64,000 nt of DNA, taken from assembly GCF_008831285.2 (NCBI RefSeq), contig NC_045142.1, forward strand, positions 13,284,716-13,348,715, in the 5' to 3' direction. Shown here one piece after another: positions 12,132 to 23,700 of the stretch (within the stretch, counting starts at the first letter, position 1; each line of letters begins with the position of its first letter). The notes beneath the pieces were generated by a model. The model did no database searches. It worked only from the letters and a program-made list of their open reading frames with translations, and was not told the DNA's origin. A program made the position numbers and the translations under genes. Source of the DNA: Nymphaea colorata (taxonomy: Eukaryota > Streptophyta > Magnoliopsida > Nymphaeales > Nymphaeaceae).

Positions 12132-12787
12132 ATGCCGGAAGCTATCTTACTTCCCCCTCTGAGATGCCCACCGCTTCGTCTTCGTTCCCGCGAATCAGGC
12201 GTTAGAGCCCGACCTTCCGGCTTGTGCCGGCTTCCAACTGCAGATGTTCGACAGGACAAACCCCCCACCACCAACACCTCGATGGTCCCTAAAACGGAAA
12301 GTTCCAAAACGGAGAGAGGGACGACCTTCATCGTAGGTGAGTGCTTCTACAGGCAGGAGAGTGCACTCGGGAGGGACCTGGGAGTCCTCTCGGCGGCTCT
12401 TTACAAGCGCTCCAGGGGCGCCCTTTCCGTTCTTGATGCCATGTGCGGCTGCGGCGTGCGGTCCCTTCGCTATCTCACCCAATCTGACGCCGACTTCGTC
12501 TGGGCGAATGATGCCAACGACGATAGCCGGAGAACGATATTGGAGAATTTGTCTCAGGAGGTGAGGGAAGTGGAAGGGAGGAGAAGGTGGGTGGTCACCC
12601 ATTCAGACGCCAACCGGTTGATGGTTGAGAGGTACCTCAACAGCGACTATTTCGACCTCATCGATATCGATTCCTTTGGGAGCGACTCCTCATTCTTGAG
12701 ATCAGCTTTCGCGGCGCTCAAGCTCGACGGATTGCTCTATCTCACCTCAACCGATGGATATTCCTCCGGGGGGCATCGGCCTCAACA
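12132..12787 (+). CDS. TRM1: TRM1 exon 1
   Basis: Encodes the putative transit region, SAM-binding motif and the start of the TSTDGYSSGGHRPQ segment. The donor is CA|GTGAGT at 12788; the split codon (CA+C, His) is completed by exon 2. Confidence 0.85.
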
Positions 12788-15700
12788 GTGAGTTCTTTGA
12801 GATTCAAGGTTTTCTTTTCCCCCTTGGATTTTCGTTTTTCTTGTTCAGATCTGGTCCTTGATTGTGCGACTGCGTAAAATTTGAATTATTTGCATATCCC
12901 ACCAATTGGTGCTCAAGGTTCTTGCTTTTTATTTACTGAACACGCTATGGATTTTGACCATTTCCAGAGTGCGCCTTGAGAAGGAAAAAATGCTGGTGCT
13001 TATTTGAATGGGCTGTTGGATGTTCGTTTATATACTTTCACAGATATAACAAGCTAAAATGTGAAGCATATGCCAGTAGCGAGAAGAAGCCTCCAAATAT
13101 GCAGCTTTATTGAGAAAAAGTTGGCCTAATTCTTTGTTAACACATCTACAGGAAATCGTTAATCTTTTAGCCTACTGCAAATAAAGGCTCATTCGAAGTC
13201 CAACAAACGGCAGCCTGAATTAAGAACGTAGTTCTTTAACAACCGCCTAATGGAACTAGAATGTTTTAATTGGTCATATGGTCGTTAACCAATTCAAAAG
13301 ACATTTTGCCTATGTATTTCTCTCAATATCGCAAAGCCATCTCTACCTAGGCGGTTTTCTGTGTACCTTGTTAGCCTATATCATCTTTGGGATCGTGATC
13401 TGTTTCGTAAACTTGGTTTTCTTGAATGTTGTTGAGTCTTGACTTTTGTCCCCTTATTTGAGGAAATATTGTTGCTCGTTAAGATGACAAGTGGCAAGGC
13501 TGTTCCCATTGAATTTGTTAAGGCTACCAAACTTGGTACCACCAGTATTTAACATGTGGTTTTATAAGATTGACTATGTCCTCTTTGAAGGAAAACTTGT
13601 CAATAGTTTAGAAAGGCATATGTCCTGAAATTAAGCTGCATTTGGTGGCAGGGAAAGGTTTCGAGGAGCTTTTTCATGTGTACGGTTGTCCAGAATAAAA
13701 CAGAAAGGATATCCAAGAGGTTTTGTGAAAGAGAAAAGCTTTCAGAAGTACTTTTTCTATGTTTGCTTACAGGTTCTGCAATGGAGACAGACTCCTCCTA
13801 GAAAGTAGACACGATCAATTTTCTGTCCTGTCAAAATACATCCTAAATGACAAGTCATCTGAGAGAATATAGCACAACAAAAACAAACTTTTAAAATATC
13901 ATCATACAGTGAGAAGTGCAGTATCTGAATTGTATGCAATGATTCCTCCCTACCTTCCAGTATTTTCTGAAAATATTAAATTACTAAAACTTTAGTACTT
14001 GAGGATCTCATTTACTGGATTTAAGGTTTCATGCCTTAGGTAGGAAGTGAGAAGGTTGAAGAATCAGACATTTGGATAAATAATTCATGTGCTGTTTGTT
14101 GTCACTGTTGCAAGCATGCGATAATGATGCTACAGTTATCAAAATCCCAGATGGTTTGACTAATCAGTTGAGTCAGTTATTAACTGACTTGTGTTTAAAC
14201 CAACGGTTAGCTAGTCAGTCTAGTCAATTGGTCAGCCTAGTTAGGTCATATGGATGATGCGACAATCTGAGTAAATGGGGATATGGGGGTATGGCAGGGT
14301 ATGTACACACATGCAAATAAATAATCCATGAAAGTTCTAAATTAAAACAAAACACTTTGGAAGTTCATACACAATATTGTATCAAACAACATAGTTTACA
14401 AGTTCATCATTTCATAATATTAAATTAAAATTAAAAACATTGTTTATCATAAGAAGTTTAGCATCATTTTAGCTCCTCTTTGTCCACCTCCGGCTCCTCT
14501 TCTTTCTTCTCCTCCCCTTCCTCCTTCTGCACAGTGGGAAAAATGGAACAGATGTATCGAAGGATCGTGTAACTCTGAAGAAAGAAATTTGAGTTCATTT
14601 TCTTCTTGATATTCCAATGCTGGTAGCATATGAGTTTTGTTATCATTAGTGACTCATTTTTAAAATGTTGGATCAGATTTGCTTTTTTTCTTTTCTCCTG
14701 ATATTGTAAATTCATATAAAGATTCTTATTATGTGATTAATAAATGGAACATTTGGGTGTAGCTCTTTAGCTTCATATGGAGCATATGTAAGACCTATGC
14801 CTTATTCAAATGAAGTTGGTTTGCGAATGCTTGTGGGTGGTGCTGTTCGAGAAGCTGCTGCACTGGGATTTCAGATATCACCCCTTTTCTCATATTATTC
14901 ATATCATGGACCAGTTTTCAGGGTCATGCTTCAAGTGAGTCGTGGGCAGCCACTTGAGCATGGGTGAGACACCTGAGTATGACTTCTGCCTTAATTTATT
15001 TCAGATCAAAAAAAAAAAAAAAAGATAGTCATTGTGCATTTTCTTTTTTTACAGACACTATGGTTTCATCAGTTATTGCACAAGGTGTGGGAATTCACGT
15101 GCATTCTCATGGAAAGATCTTGGGAAGATGTTTTGCATTTGCAGCAAAAATGAGGTCTTGGATGTTTATTCTCATGTTGCACTTTTGATAATCATGCAAA
15201 ATTAGTAATTGAAGAAATTTTGCAAATACTGTTCCATAATGATTAAGGCTCATATTGTTAACCATGCAACTGAATTATCAACATCATGTTTAACATGCAT
15301 TCATATATGCCAGCCTTCTTCTAATGTTTTGTGAAGAAAATGTTTTAGTAGTTATTATTTTGTTGATGAGTTTAAAACCTTTGTTATTTCATTTGGAACA
15401 TTTAGGTTTCCCATTCACTGGTTGTATCAGGCCCCCTCTGGACTGGTCCTCTTCACAATGCTGATCATATCCGTGACTTGTTGAGCTTAGCAGACCAATG
15501 GGGATGGACAAATGCTGGTGTAGAAGGAAAGAATCTAGATAAGCTTTTAAGACAGATGCATGATGAAAGTGATCCTCGACTGCCTTTTGGATATATCAAA
15601 CTTGACGAGGTCTGTATTATTCTTTAAGCATGGACTGTTCCGCTCTGCTTCATGTATTATTGTTATTTATGCTTATGACTATATCTGACTTCAATCACTC

Positions 15701-17711
15701 TAAGGTGGCAAGCCGAGCAAAAGTCAATTCTCCTCCTCTCAAAGTCATGATGGACGTGCTGCACCAGGTACATATCCTTCTGAATATGGTTAGGATTTTT
15801 TTAGTGATCATTTGTTGTTTGCATACATATCTGAGAATCAGAATGATATCTATATGTTCACTTGCTCAACTGTCCTTTAAGTATGTTTGGTTGGATCTCA
15901 AACCCGAGGCTGATCTAATATGTGGGACCTATAGTGTAAACAACCACCAGATTTTAGCACTATGAGAAAAAGAGTATTTGAGATCCTAAGTTTATGGCCA
16001 AAATCTCTTATTTGAGGTAGGATGGGAGGGGGATCTGACCTTAAGTTTGCAGATATGAGATTCTCAATGATTTCAATTCCGAGGCTATCAAATCCCCTCT
16101 TAGGGAAAGCAAAGCATGGGAGGAGACTGGGTTTGGTGATGATATTTTTATAGCACGGATCATTAGCTTCACCATCTGCAACCATGACTTAGTAAGGTAC
16201 CTATGTTGTTAAAAGTTTTAGGCATAAAATGCTAGGCTTAACTTAGTCATGGATTGAGCCTAGACGGGACTAGATGCATTAAGTAGGTACATAAATAGAA
16301 AAGTAAACTAATGAAATGCAATATTTAATGTTAAATTAACAAGAGTAAAGACAAATGAAACGTTTGTCCATGACAAGCAGTTTATCACTCAATTTATAAC
16401 ACATAACACAATTATATTGAATGAAAGCAGTGTTCTTAAAATCAATGCTCAATGTTCATAAAGCATACAAAATATATTAGTTTCTTAAAACTTCAAATAT
16501 TTATCTACTGTAGAAAAAGAAGCAATATAATTCTTCAACATATTTATCATGATATGGTGGTGGGGTGCCTAGTGCGAGTAATGTCTTTTTTGATGCTGGT
16601 TTTAATCTTCGTCTTTAGAGTCTAGAACTATTTGGTCAGTGTCATCTAAAGTTTTTGCAATTTGCTTATGTACTTGATGTGGTGGAGAAAGGCATGCTAC
16701 CACATGAAGCTGCCCAAGATGATAGCCAACAACCTACCACATCCAACTGAATTTTCAATCCACCAGAAATATAATGAACACTTCAATGTGGTGTTTTATG
16801 TAAAAGTGTGTAATATGTATCTTATGATGCATTATATTTCCATTTTTTTTAAGTGATAACCTACACCCTTGAAACTAGTTTCAGGTGTATAACACATCCA
16901 TAGCGGCCATGTGATGCTATATGGGGATATATTGTATGACATGGTATGACATGGGCTGCATCATATACGTCCTTGGCAGAGATAAAAAGGGGATCGGGGA
17001 CCTACTTTTTCATGTTTTTTTTTTCATCACATCTGTTGAAATTAGGAAGTTTATATTTAAGTGTGGTAGTTTTCTGATTATTTAAAAGTTAAAGTCTTCT
17101 TGAGTCATTTATATCTTTTTGTGTCTCTCTTGTGTAAAGACACTAGCCAACCCCTATTCTCTCTTTAAATAAGAGATTAGGGTTAGCAATGAAAGAACAT
17201 TTTGTTTGTTCTCACTCTCTCTCTCTCCCTCTCGTTCTCTTCTCTTGTGTTCCTTCTCTTTTCTCCATCTTTTGCAACATGGTGTCAGAGCCGGTTATCT
17301 TCATCCTTCTCCGGTGACGGCTGATGTGATTTTCTGGCGATCTCTTCTCCTATTCTATCTCTTCCTATTTTTTTCCTTTTCTTTCTCTACCCTTCCTTTC
17401 TCTCTTCTCTCTGCTGATCGAGAAATAGTGGACAGTGTGGAAGGGGAACCTAATCACACGTGAGAGGTATGTGTGATTAGGTCCCTAACATGGATGTAGT
17501 GCAGCATAAGCAACTACGTGGAAGTTGCGGGTGGGATTTGCTGTGGAACAGTTTTTCTTTTTCTCTCTGATTTGGAACGTGGAAGACTGAAAAGGGTTGT
17601 ATCAGAAGCTTCTTAGTTGCTGCTGTTGAAGAAGAAATTCAGGCCAGATCACATTGGTCGTTGCTGTGTGGGAGATGACAAGATCAGCTCTGAAATGTGG
17701 ATCATATCAGA

Positions 17712-17757
<46 letters not shown>

Positions 17758-20700
17758 CAATCTTTGGACGTGGATACATTGAAGTTGTGGACATCAACAG
17801 AAATTTATATGCACAGCTGTGGGGAGTCTACATTGGTTAATGTCTTAAGGACATTTCTTTTTCAAGACTGTCGGCTGTAACATGAACATTTGGGGACCTA
17901 CACAATCTATTGGTAGTTCCTTTCTACTCTCTCACGTCTGATTTTCTAGGGCAGACTTCTGTGAGCAAGTCTGCTCACATCTTGGGCAGATTTGTTTGCT
18001 CAAGTTAGGGTTTCTTAAAACCCTAAGTCGATGCATTCTTGAATTCATGTAGAAGAAACCAATGTCGTGCAGGCAATTTTGATTGTTTTTGTAGAAGTCG
18101 TGGAATGACGCACAACACTTTTTTCTTATGAAGTTGAAGTTTGAGGTCATGTTGGAAGGTCTGAAGTTGTCTGAAAATAAGTTTTTTTTTTGTTTGGCTA
18201 TCGTTAGAAGATGTTGGCATAATCATCGTTGTGACATTAGTGGCATGTGGTAGTGGTGCTGCGAGTGATATTGTTGAATTCTGTGTTGTTGATCAGCCCC
18301 TTACTTGACTGATTAATTATAAGTTGGACGTTCGTTTATGTGTTCAAACTACTACAAAATTGTTTTGGTGCTCCCTGCTGTGTTTAATATGGCTGAGATT
18401 AGCAAACCAGATGGTGGGAATGATTATAAAGGAATTGGGAATCCTTCCTTTTTTGGATCTACAGTCACAGTTAGTATTGACAGATCTGAGTATGAGCAGT
18501 TTTTGGCACACAGAGTCTCACAAGCTTCAACTTCCACTGTTTTGATTGATCGAGCTCTCTCTACGGGTACATCCACGCCTGATTCAAGTATCTCTTGGAT
18601 TATTGACTCAGGAGCATCGAGACATTTCTGCAGTAGACCTTGTTTGTTCACTGTGTTGCATAGATTCTCTCAGCCACGTCATGTTAAAATTGCAGATGGC
18701 AGAATGTCACCTATATTGGGTTATGGAGATGTGAAGCTTTCTCAGTCTATGACCATTCCACATGTTTTATACGCTCATGAGTTTCCTTCCACTTTGCTCT
18801 CTGGTAAACAGTTGACTACTGATTTACTCTGTTGCATTATTTTTGACCCTGGTGCATGCTCATTTCAGGACTTACAAACTGGGAAGACTATTGGTGGTGG
18901 CTATGAAAACGGGGGCATCTACATCCTGTCGGTCTCTATGGGCCTTGCTGCTACCTCTTCTACATCAGATTCTACACCCTTTCAGTGACATCTCAAACTT
19001 GGCCATCCTTCGGGGTCCAAGCTTCGTTCCATCCTACCTCACATTTCAGTCCTAGAGTCATTTCAATGTGAGGCCTGTCAACTTGGCAAGCATACCCTTC
19101 GAGTCTTAGTCCATCAAGTCAAGGGTTGTTTGATCTTCTTCATGTTGATGTGTGGGGTCCTAGTAGGGTTGCTAACCGATCTAAGTTTAGGTATTTTCTG
19201 GTTGTTGATGATTACTCTCGAGTTAGTTGGGTATTTCTTTTGAAAGAAAAGTCTGAAGTAGTATCTATCCTCAAAAACTTGATTATTGAAATAAAAACTC
19301 AGTTTGGTTCTCTGGTTAAGTGTATTCGCACTGATAATGCTCTTGAGTTTAAATCCTCTATCTTAATGACCTTTTATGCTGAAAATGGTATCTCTCCCCA
19401 ATTTACATGTCCCCACACCTCACAACAGAATGGAGTTGCTGAAAGAAAACATAGACAACTTCTAACTGTTGCTCGTACCCTAATGCTTCATAATCATGTA
19501 CCTGCATACTTATGGGGTGATGCCATACTCATGGCTTGTTACCTAACAAATCGTTTACCATCACCCTCCATTGACAACAAAGTACCGATTAAACTTGTTT
19601 ATCCAAATCGAAGCTTATTTCCTGTTGCACCTAAAGTATTTGGCTGTACTTGTTTTATTCACATTCTTGGGCCCAAACGTGATAAACTTGTTGCTCAAGC
19701 CATTAAGTGTGTTTTCATTGGCTATCCTTGAAACCAAAAAGGGTACAAGTACTTTGATCCGGTAACTCATAAAAAGTATATCAGTGCGGATGTCACTTTC
19801 TTCGAGTCTCAGTCCTACTTCAGTCCTACTTCTGTCATTTGAGATGCCATGTCTTATTCCTCTACCTATCCCTCCAGTCCCGTTGCAGTCTTTTTCCTCT
19901 CCTACTCCAACAATGAATAGGTTCCAGGACCCTCCATTGGTATACACGCGTCGGCAGGATCCTTCTCATGGTCGACCATCAGAATCTTCTGAGGATGTGA
20001 GCTCCATTAAAGTAAGTATACCTGACATTTATCCTTCTGAGGACTTGCCTATAGCCCTACGTAAAGGCAAGAGACAGTGTACTATGCATCCAATCTCACA
20101 ATTTGTTTCCGCTGACCACCTTGATGACAATTTACAGTAGTTTCTTCATGCTATGACAGTTCATACTATTCCAAGCAACTAGTCATCAACAAACACTACT
20201 AGACTGTAAATGGCGAAAAGCCATGCAAGATGAGATGGATGATCTCTTACAGCGTGGTACTTGGGAATTGGTTGATCCTCCTTCAAATTGTGATATTGTT
20301 GGCTCTAAATGGGTCTTTACAGTCAAGTACCATTCAGATGGGTCTGTAGAGAGATATAAGGCTCGATTAGTGGCTAAGGGTTATACCCAGACGTATGGAG
20401 TTGCCTTCTTTGAGACTTTCTCTCCTGTGGCCAGGTTGGGTACTATTCGGCTCATTATCTCTGTTGCGGTATACTCTAATTGGCCTATGTATCAGCTGGA
20501 TGTAAAGAATGCCTTTCTCTATGGTGATCTTGAAGAGACTGTATATATGCAGCAGCCCCCAGGGTTCGAGCGACAGAGGGAGTGTAGAAAAGTGTGTCGT
20601 TTGAAGAAGGCAATTTATGGACTTAAACAAAGTCCTAGAGCGTGGTTTCACAAATTATCTAAGGTCGTTTCACAGTGTGGATTTGAAAGATCTCCTTTGG

Positions 20701-23700
20701 ACCATTCTCTATTCATCAAGAAGACCTCCAAAGGTATAGTTGTTATGGTAGTTTATGTTGATGACATTATCCTGACAGGTGATTGTGATCAAGAAATTTC
20801 GATAACAAAGACTTTCCTTCAGAAGCATTTTGTCACGAAAGATCTTGGTCACTTGCGATATTTTCTTGGGATTGAGGTTGCCCATAACAAAGAAGGTGTA
20901 GTGTTGTCTCAGAGGAAATATGTACTTGACCTACTGCAGGATACAGGGATGTTAGGAGCCAAGCCGGCTAATCTTCCGATGAATCCACGTCTTCATCTTC
21001 ATGATGATCAATCAGAGCTAGTAGATTCATGATCTTACAGGTTTCTTATTGGCAAGCTTCTGTATGTCACTGTGACTAGACCAGATATTAGCTTTGTTGT
21101 TGGGAAACTAAGTCAGTTTATGTAAAAACCTAGAAAAGTCCATTGGGATGCTGCATTGATGGTTCTGAAATATCTAAAGTCATCTCCGGGCAAGGGCCTC
21201 TTTTTCAAGAAAGGTGAATCTCTAGAAATTGTTGCTTACAGTGATGCTGACTATGCATGGTCTATTGATGATAAAAATCCACCACAGGCTTCTGTATCTT
21301 TGTTGGGGGCAACCTAATATCATGGAGAAGCAAGAAACAGAATGTAGTTTCGAGATCAACTGTAGAATCTGAATATAGAGCAATGGCTCAAACGGCTACT
21401 GAGATGACTTGGGTTAAGTCTATGCTAACAAATATGAGTATTGAAGTTCCTCTTCCTATGAGAATGTACTGTGATAACAAGGCTGCCACTTACATTGCAA
21501 ATAATCCAGTATTTCATGAGAGAACAAAGCACATAGAGGTCGATTGTCATTATATTCGGGATCTTATACAAGGAGGTGTTGTGTCTACAGTTCATGTAGC
21601 TTCCGAAGATCAGGTGGCAGATATGTTTACTAAGGCTTTACCTATTGGTGATTTCTCTAGATGTTGTAACAAGCTGAGCATGATTGATATCTATGCTCCA
21701 GCTTGAGGGGGAGTGTTGAAATTAGGAAGTTTATATTTAAGTGTGGTAGTTTTCTGATTATTTAAAAGTTAGAGTCTTCTTGAGTCATTTATATCTTTTT
21801 GTGTCTCTCTTGTGTAAAGACACTAGCCGACCCCTATTCTCTCTTTAAATAAGAGATTAGGGTTAGCAATGAAAGAACGTTTTGTTTGTTCTCACTCTCT
21901 CTCTCTCCCTCTCGTTCTCTTCTCTTGTGTTCCCTCTCTTTTCTCCATCTTTTGCAACAACATCATCGAGCCTTGGCACTCTTAGGAGATTTATGAGGGG
22001 AGCTTACCTGCTCTTGAGAATAAAAAGCAATGATTTGGGATGCACATGAGAGATGAGGTCATTGACAGAACAAGTTTATTGGACGTTCATATTGTATGTT
22101 GAACATGTTTACTTGTTGATGTTTAGGACTTTAAGTTAACCAGATGGATTATGGATGTGAAATTGATAGTTTTTTTGTTGCTTTCTTATGTTTATGCCTT
22201 TATGGATACTCTTTTTTTTCTTTAGGGGAATGATATTTTTCTTGATTTTCCCTGACTTTCCAGATTGTTTCTATATTTTTTCTGATTACGTTTTTGAAAT
22301 TTTAAAAATGTAATCATGGAAGATTATTTCCATGTGTATATCCATTCTTATACGTGATATGGAGTAAAACACAACTAGTAATTTAGCAATGTCATATATG
22401 AATGTTCAGTAACTCAAGATGACAAAAGAATGTTAGACACATAAGAATTAAAGTACCACGAAGTTTTTTTTTTAAATGTTTATAAGCTTTTAAGGATGAA
22501 GCCTTAAGCGAAAGATCTATTATAATAATGGTAAATATAACAGAAAATGTACCCCAGTCATCTGAAAAGGTAGGGGCAAGTTCATCATCATTATTTCAAT
22601 TGCCATCTAAATGGAGAAACACGTCATCTTCATCAGTTTTTTCAAATTATTATTTTCTCTCTAGTGATTAATTTTTCATTTTCCCTTTCAGATTTTTTTC
22701 CCCTCTATTCGTTAATTTGTCTTTTTCCCTTTCACATGCCCTTTTGTTTCCCGAGGTTCTTCATTGAATGAGTGCTTTAGCTTGCTTTGCATTTGGAAGC
22801 TCCACTTGCTTTGTCAACATTGTCCTATCATCCATGTTTTCCCATGTATGAAAAGGATAATCCTCATAAATTAGGTCACCATCACTTGGCTATTGGGATG
22901 ACTGGCATCCCATTTTCTTGACCTCTCTTTGTAACTTTCTCGGTATATTTGGTTGTATAGTGTAGACACAAGTCATTCACTTTTTTGTGTTACTTTTCAT
23001 TTCATTCGGATGGGGTTGCATAAAGTAAAATAGCACCTAAGGAAATTAAAATTTGAATCTATAGTAATTTAAACAATAGTTGTTACTAAACAAAAATATT
23101 GAATTCTTTTACAGTCTGAAAAGTGCTGTAGTTAAGCTATGTAGTGGGGTGCAAATTCTCTAAAAAGGTTTTCTTCCTCATGAGCAATCTCCTACTTACA
23201 GTGATCAAGTGAAAAGTTTGACACCTTTGTTTCTGAAAATGCGGTAATAGAACAATGAGACTTGATGTGTTGATACAAGGTCCAATTGTTTCCATAACCG
23301 GAGTAACTAGCCGAAGAATTAAGATAATTTTACGGAGAATTTTGATGCCTTTGAACTTTGTATTATATGCAGTATACTTTATCAAACATGATGTGAATGT
23401 GTGTCTGTGTGTATTCTTTTAAAATTAAATCTCTAAGGTCTCCTTTGGAGGCTCTATGGATAGACGAATGGATCAGCATGTGGAGTTTATAAAAGTAGCT
23501 CACAAATCTCAAAATGCAAAAGTCAAATTCAAGTAAGAAAGTTGATAAATAACCACAAATAATTTTCGTGCAAGTGCATGAGTATATATACATATAAAGA
23601 CAAAAATGCATTGAAAAAAAACCAAAAGTAGTACTGAATCTGATGAATGACCCAGCCAATTTAGAGGGAATAAAATAAAGGGAAAGTGAAAAAAGGAAAA

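Larger units (their letters stand above)
17034..21959 (+). mobile_element. Ty1/copia LTR retrotransposon, young but defective (Copia B)
   Basis: LTRs of 246 bp at 17034-17279 and 21714-21959 have TG...CA ends. The TSD ACATC is perfect (17029-17033 and 21960-21964). The PBS TGGTGTCAGAGC follows the 5' LTR, and a polypurine tract (GAGGGGGAG) precedes the 3' LTR. I count four differences between the LTRs, all transitions, about 1.6 percent, so the insertion is recent. The internal region has protease, integrase, RT and RNase H but no recognisable gag, and the pol frame is broken several times. It sits inside TRM1 intron 5 in the same orientation as the gene. Confidence 0.93.

Noticed and set aside
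12195-12602. Long minus-strand open frame opposite TRM1 exon 1
   Set aside because: It is the antisense shadow of a GC-rich conserved exon; no domain and no independent start context.
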